Assembly: GCA_941918925.1 (NCBI GenBank)
Contig: OW799233.1
Coordinates: 130,038,833-130,102,832, forward strand
DNA length: 64,000 nucleotides
Source: Phyto melanocephala
Lineage: Eukaryota > Arthropoda > Insecta > Diptera > Rhinophoridae
Direction: 5' to 3'
Part shown: positions 62,201 to 64,000 of the stretch, piece after piece
How positions within the stretch are numbered: position 1 is the first letter of the stretch
How the letters are laid out: each line of letters opens with the position of its first letter
The notes under the pieces: model-generated
The model's input: the letters and a program-made list of their open reading frames with translations, nothing else
What the model was told of the DNA's origin: nothing
Database searches by the model: none
Translations under genes and position numbers: made by a program

Positions 62201-63341
62201 AAATTTTGTGGTAGCGTACACCCAGGTTCGACATATTCCGCTTTAACAGGGGTGAGTTTCAAACGTTCTGGAGAATTTTCAGGAGTTTTCAGTGTATTGC
62301 ACTCGGCAGTGATAGAGACACCCACATACAAGTCGTCATCTCGATTTTTAAGAAAACAACGATATTTTTCATCTTTACGGGATTCTTTTGTATTGGCTAC
62401 AGCAAAGTAGTGATTTTTACCCACAAACCAATCGCCCAAACAACTATATTCAACTATGCCGCTAAACGTGCCTTCCATGCCCTCACACTGCTGATAAGTT
62501 ATATTGAACTTTTGATTCTGTATCAAGAATTGTGTTCCAGCCGTTTGACAAGACTGTATTCTTGCATCAGGTTTATCGCAAACGCCAGTAAAGCGGAAAC
62601 GATTTTGATATGTAAAATGCCAAACACCCTCCAGAGAACTGCGACAATTGACAGGTATAAAGTTTTCATTGAACAAAGTTATAAGCTGTTGTTCATTCTT
62701 AATGCCGCGGCAAACATTATGTACCGTGGGCCTATCATCTACTGGTATGGTCACACATGGACCTTAAAAATATTCAAAAATATGTCATGCTTATTACATA
62801 CAAAAATATTTGTGCTTATTCTGTGTTATTAATGTGTGGAATTAAATTGTTCAGAAAGTTCTGACTAATTAAATTCATTTGGAATACAGCACAGGCACGA
62901 TTAACTTACTTTCAAATTTCTCAAAAACATTTGTGGTCTTTATAAACGTTCTTACACAGTGATAGCAGTTCTTGCCGCGCTCTCCAAACACAAACGAATA
63001 CTCGTCACCGTGATGTTTTTCCATTGTTATACAGTAACCTCGTTTACTCATTTGTCTAGCATCGATAATTGTTTGTGTAGGAAGCCCCGATTCCCAAGAA
63101 AACCATGATCCTTGCAAAATTTTGGGTATTGTGCAATGCTGTTCCACTAATTGATTGTATTGCCCAGTGGTTACTTAAAAATATAAAATCTATATAAATT
63201 AACTCTGAAATGATTCAACATATTTTTGTAGCTTGTTTGAGCCAGGGGTGTGGCTTAAGCCACCAATATTTTTCAATCTAAGCACAATTATATACCTTTA
63301 ATAAAAATTCCCAAAAGGGTAAACAGTTCATAAAGCTTCAT
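52682..63341 (-). CDS. Secreted/surface Cys-rich protein of unknown function, 625 aa
   Basis: The minus-strand CDS joins 63296-63341, 62910-63173, 61793-62762, 60282-60439, 60060-60209 and 52682-52971 (1878 nt, 625 residues); all junctions are GT-AG and in frame. It starts MKLYELFTLLGIFIK, a likely signal peptide. The ectodomain is Cys-rich with repeated modules: QGSWFSWESGLPT (about 35-45), SLEGVWHFTYQNRF, FTGEWVNT and KNCYHCVR. It ends with a hydrophobic tail (ILLSLTLGFLIVKLLRLSI) that could be a GPI signal or membrane anchor. It resembles uncharacterised insect proteins that I recall being annotated with DUF7042-7045; this is unverified. Introns are 122, 147, 1353, 72 and 7088 nt. The large ones hold a repeat and the composite insertion. 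Function unknown. Confidence 0.88.
53035..53049. repeat. 15-bp target duplication, left copy, with decoy splice donor
   Basis: ATTACCTTGTGACAT, identical to 60055-60069. On the minus strand it reads the last ten exon bases ATGTCACAAG followed by GTAAT. The intron from here to the last exon would be only 68 nt, the likely ancestral length. Confidence 0.9.
53114..53143 (-). ncRNA. Hammerhead-like motif, left arm
   Basis: The minus strand reads CTGAAGA, an extra A, a 6-bp hairpin GCTACC...GGTAGC, then GAAA. This matches the C-U-G-A-N-G-A / stem II / GAAA core of hammerhead ribozymes, except for the extra A before stem II. Stem III would be very short. Same strand as the endonuclease fragment. 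Confidence 0.4.
53260..54006. mobile_element. CCAAGG-ended TIR element nested in left arm
   Basis: 747 bp from CCAAGGCATATCCATAAGG to CCTTATGGATATGCCTTGG, flanked by ATAATT on both sides (53254-53259 and 54007-54012). Deleting it restores collinearity of the left arm with the right arm. It contains a second family member at 53335-53716. Confidence 0.8.
53335..53716. mobile_element. K-family MITE nested inside the nested element
   Basis: AAGGCATATTCATACAGG at the left and CCTGTATGAATTCGCTTT at the right. Its interior (CGGCGAATTGATACAACAAA, CCTGCATTAATAAA) is closely related to K1 at 37368-37735. It is flanked by AGCGTTACC / AGCATTACC, a 9-bp duplication with one difference. Boundaries are good to a few bases. 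Confidence 0.65.
54171..54218. repeat. 24-bp tandem duplication
   Basis: Two exact copies of a 24-bp unit beginning TATTATACAAACAAAAAA, with a diverged third copy about 70 bp upstream. It lies between the left Penelope arm and the LINE, so it may be in the Penelope 3' untranslated part. Confidence 0.8.
54605..55684 (+). CDS. LINE ORF1 protein with PHD-type zinc finger
   Basis: 359 residues from the first ATG. A second in-frame ATG at 54662 (residue 20) precedes MPPHTEYHKC and is equally likely as start, since residues 1-19 look like translated UTR. The zinc finger has Cys29, Cys32, Cys45, Cys48, His53, Cys56, Cys77 and Cys80, the C4HC3 pattern of PHD fingers found in ORF1 of several CR1-group LINEs. 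A charged, probably coiled-coil stretch (about 88-185) follows, then a C-terminal domain starting NRLNIVIRGLPNKIKDL with RRM-like character. Presumed to bind LINE RNA as a multimer. Confidence 0.85.
   Translation: MFWSFVLVCWKLMLVINTNMPPHTEYHKCPDCSKNVTKTQRSIGCAYCNKFFHIQCAQITLEQHILMTKNKVFKYVCDNCTNMPKVCDVKEELKKGFATLTAFLDKELNSKMQDCRRLLDEKLECGLKQLEDKFNVFVNSHSPYNSADADIVKADVKHCFDVIKVVDDAATSRFAWLERKYSIMERRLNRLNIVIRGLPNKIKDLRATIMKICSLCNVSVTNGDIQHCTYFSRGKAVLVKFNSVQIRDAVMINFNNNRSIKLDDVVPSCISNGVQSKIFLNDHVTEAGRKLISLCRKLRKERRIINYKFQNYDIPKARVTFPDGDVKLLSHEQCAILLGEFNDDSFSCMNNFIQNISPT
56364..59177 (+). CDS. LINE ORF2: endonuclease and reverse transcriptase
   Basis: 937 residues. The N-terminal apurinic-like endonuclease (about 28-245) has LNIGHLNCTSFN, VSETWL (Glu65), GDFNNN (about 167-172) and a C-terminal ISRHSFIF where most LINEs have S-D-H; here Arg236 replaces the Asp. 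The RT follows: EFRPISILPILSKMVEYLI, LSLDLAKAFDKVSH (motif A, about 575-588), SGVPQGSVLGPLLF (motif B) and SFADDVQLLF (FADD, about 669-673). A C-terminal region of about 150 residues lacks an RNase H or clear zinc knuckle. Role: nick target DNA and copy LINE RNA into it. The frame is intact throughout. Confidence 0.9.
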   Translation: MSVRQNLGAVISDNSFLRSQLYKLNHNLNIGHLNCTSFNLKPNSSKFSEIKSLLDGGYLDVFGVSETWLKEIVSTSVVDIPGYLCLRNDRPCGRGGGVALYISTSIAHKVVYVGVNYGVVECLFVEVLVGDARILVGVVYLPHGDIYSFENEVSDILVRYSEIVIMGDFNNNLFDNVKSMRVREIFGRMNLSLVHNSMPTHFDISHNSTSLLDSFLVTSPGLVEVSSQFQCPGISRHSFIFLSLRIPKKIIKRFYEYYDYDVVSNDSFQAIVTRCDWDTMHMSSNVDEQLMLLNNNLQFLHSFVPLRKRFIYNRRDNWINAPEIKYHLSIRDLAYKTYLVNKTDNNWKIFCRCRNKAKSVMRKFKRSAHASLFEGRDSSEIWSILRKNGVADTVDNIGCGDPDYLNNVFSSNQTMDSNDIGEMPFYACGGFSFRCVDVFEMFKAFDLIKSKAVGSDGFTLKFIKLLMPFIGNHILCLVNTILTTSSFPLLWKIAKIIPLRKNNMMDEFRPISILPILSKMVEYLIKIQLVEHIDDSLLLHDCQSGFRCNRSTTSLLLGLTEHIRESVSDKGVCVLLSLDLAKAFDKVSHSILVKKLHMYYGFSGSACKLIFSYLSGRKQFVYSGGRASSMLSVHSGVPQGSVLGPLLFIMFMNDLFDKISCNMCVPFSFADDVQLLFRGRTEFPDVFQNMIDYTSGLLSCWISDNGLSVNVRKSKAIIFGKSIKNSFSVTLDGTLIEFVDKIKCLGVILDSGLNFESHVNFVISRINFTLRKLYSLNLSLPFNVKKQVVHALIMPIFLYGLEVYAGTFGYIIKRLRLVFNRVVRFLYSVRFGQHISSFVLKFLGFAFMEFINFRNILHFYKLYKLQIPKYLVKFFRFCRSNRKRQLIIPRLTSILERSFCVRVARTYNRLSDTLRTFDVNIDSFRKKLFRELSDNST
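59489..59725 (-). pseudogene. Penelope-like ORF, C-terminal GIY-YIG endonuclease end
   Basis: The reading KTAQKTALSLHCTNSNHYPD then FENTTVLNTENNYRRRYILE and INYKTDTANVAQNYRLLVNK matches the end of Penelope-like polyproteins (the ALSEH...FDFENV.IL..E....R..LE pattern after the GIY-YIG motif). The first residues of the frame are read from the inverted arm and are not original. The RT and GIY-YIG core are absent, so this is a strongly 5'-truncated copy. Confidence 0.75.
59925..59954 (+). ncRNA. Hammerhead-like motif, right arm
   Basis: CTGAAGA (59925-59931), an extra A, stem II GCTACC (59933-59938) pairing perfectly with GGTAGC (59945-59950) across a 6-nt loop, then GAAA (59951-59954). It is the inverted counterpart of the left-arm motif and antisense to the endonuclease fragment. 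The extra A may prevent or modify catalysis. Confidence 0.4.
60055..60069. repeat. 15-bp target duplication, right copy, with working splice donor
   Basis: ATTACCTTGTGACAT. On the minus strand it holds the true end of the fifth coding exon (exon boundary at 60060) and its GTAAT donor. Identical to 53035-53049. Confidence 0.9.
60727..61772. repeat. Repeat with TATACCCGCCACCA inverted ends, in intron 3
   Basis: The left end TTATACCCGCCACCA and right end TGGTGGTGGGTATAA form inverted repeats. The interior has CATTCCGTTTGTAACAC, GACCCCATAAAGTATATA and a short GTCCGTCC tract, and the tail has TTCGGC-ATA-GCCGAA, so it is related in plan to the mini-me-like family but has different termini. It sits in the intron between the 61793 and 60439 exons. 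Confidence 0.7.
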
Positions 63342-64000
63342 TACAATAATTTTATTTATTTTTTCAGCACTTGAACATAATTTATTTACAAAATTTTTTA
63401 GTAAAATAATGTAATTTTAATCAACAAAAAATTATCTAAACACTGGCTCAAAATTAAAATTTTAATAGGTGTTTACGTTACCAACTATCAGATTTATTAT
63501 TGCATTTATTTGATGTTGCCACATTAATAAAATGATCAAATAATAACGAATATAGTTTAACCGCTATATAAAACAGAAAACATTACTTTTAAACACAATA
63601 GCTAATGGGAAACGCTACCGTCAAACTCCATGTTTAAAAACTTATAGTATTTGACAGCGAACATAACAGGAAATTCGCCGTTTTATATTCATGTATGAAT
63701 ATATCTTGACTAAAATCTACGTGTTTTGAGTTCATATACAAATTTAAATCATTTGCTAACAGCTGTGAAATATTTCTATCAGAACCAGCGTTGCCAGAAT
63801 GGTGATTTTATCATGTATTTGATTATTTTTATTTACAATATAATTTGATGAGTTATTGTCTAAAATATGAATTGATGATTTTTATTCTCAAATGATGATT
63901 TTGTATATATATATGGATTTTTTTAAAATTCAAAGAATGTATTATGAAATTTAACGCCTATATATTAAAATATTAGATAATTTTATAAAACCAACCTATG
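63342..64000. other. Upstream of the 625-residue gene
   Basis: Likely 5' UTR and promoter region on the minus strand, AT-rich. No TATA or initiator can be assigned and no further gene is seen to the end of the window. Confidence 0.4.

Noticed and set aside
62410..62832. 140-residue plus-strand open frame
   Set aside because: Shadow of the well-supported minus-strand exon 61793-62762 and the adjacent intron.

Overview
The window is strongly AT-rich nuclear DNA of a higher (brachyceran, probably calyptrate) fly. The basis is small fly-type introns of about 60-150 nt, three genes with clear insect orthologues, and dense short repeats of types known from Diptera: Helitrons ending in CTAG, mini-me/DINE-1-like repeats with (TA)n and GTCY tracts, mariner relics and hAT-type MITEs. 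No prokaryotic, viral or organellar region is seen.

Positions 1-40200 carry no supportable host gene. They are a layered field of mobile elements: Helitrons (two fused head to tail at 3065-4825), hAT-like elements with exact 8-bp target duplications (2748-5535, 12284-13578, 24477-25456), mariner relics, a TA-flanked MITE family, a mini-me-like family (three direct copies at 34.2-37.0 kb), a CAAGGC-ended MITE family, and a LINE relic with an RNase H remnant.

Positions 40522-48878 form a compact gene block: Elongin B (+, four coding exons, the first only ATG), an FSH1/OVCA2-type serine hydrolase (-, two exons) and mitochondrial transcription factor A (+, two exons). Elongin B and the hydrolase converge; the hydrolase and TFAM diverge. 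All three can be assembled into intact reading frames of 118, 279 and 305 residues. They have unrelated roles (ubiquitin ligase/elongation cofactor, probable esterase, mtDNA packaging and transcription).

Positions 49765-52118 hold a MITE, then a Helitron that contains a decayed piggyBac-like element. From 52682 to 63341 lies a six-exon minus-strand gene for a secreted or surface-anchored, cysteine-rich 625-residue protein of unknown function. Its last intron is 7.1 kb because a 7005-bp composite inserted exactly over a splice donor, leaving 15-bp target duplications that each carry an exon end plus GT donor. The composite is a Penelope-like element with inverted terminal arms bearing hammerhead-like motifs, a fragment of GIY-YIG endonuclease, nested TIR elements, and a full-coding LINE with intact ORF1 and ORF2. 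This donor-duplicating nested insertion is the most striking object in the window.
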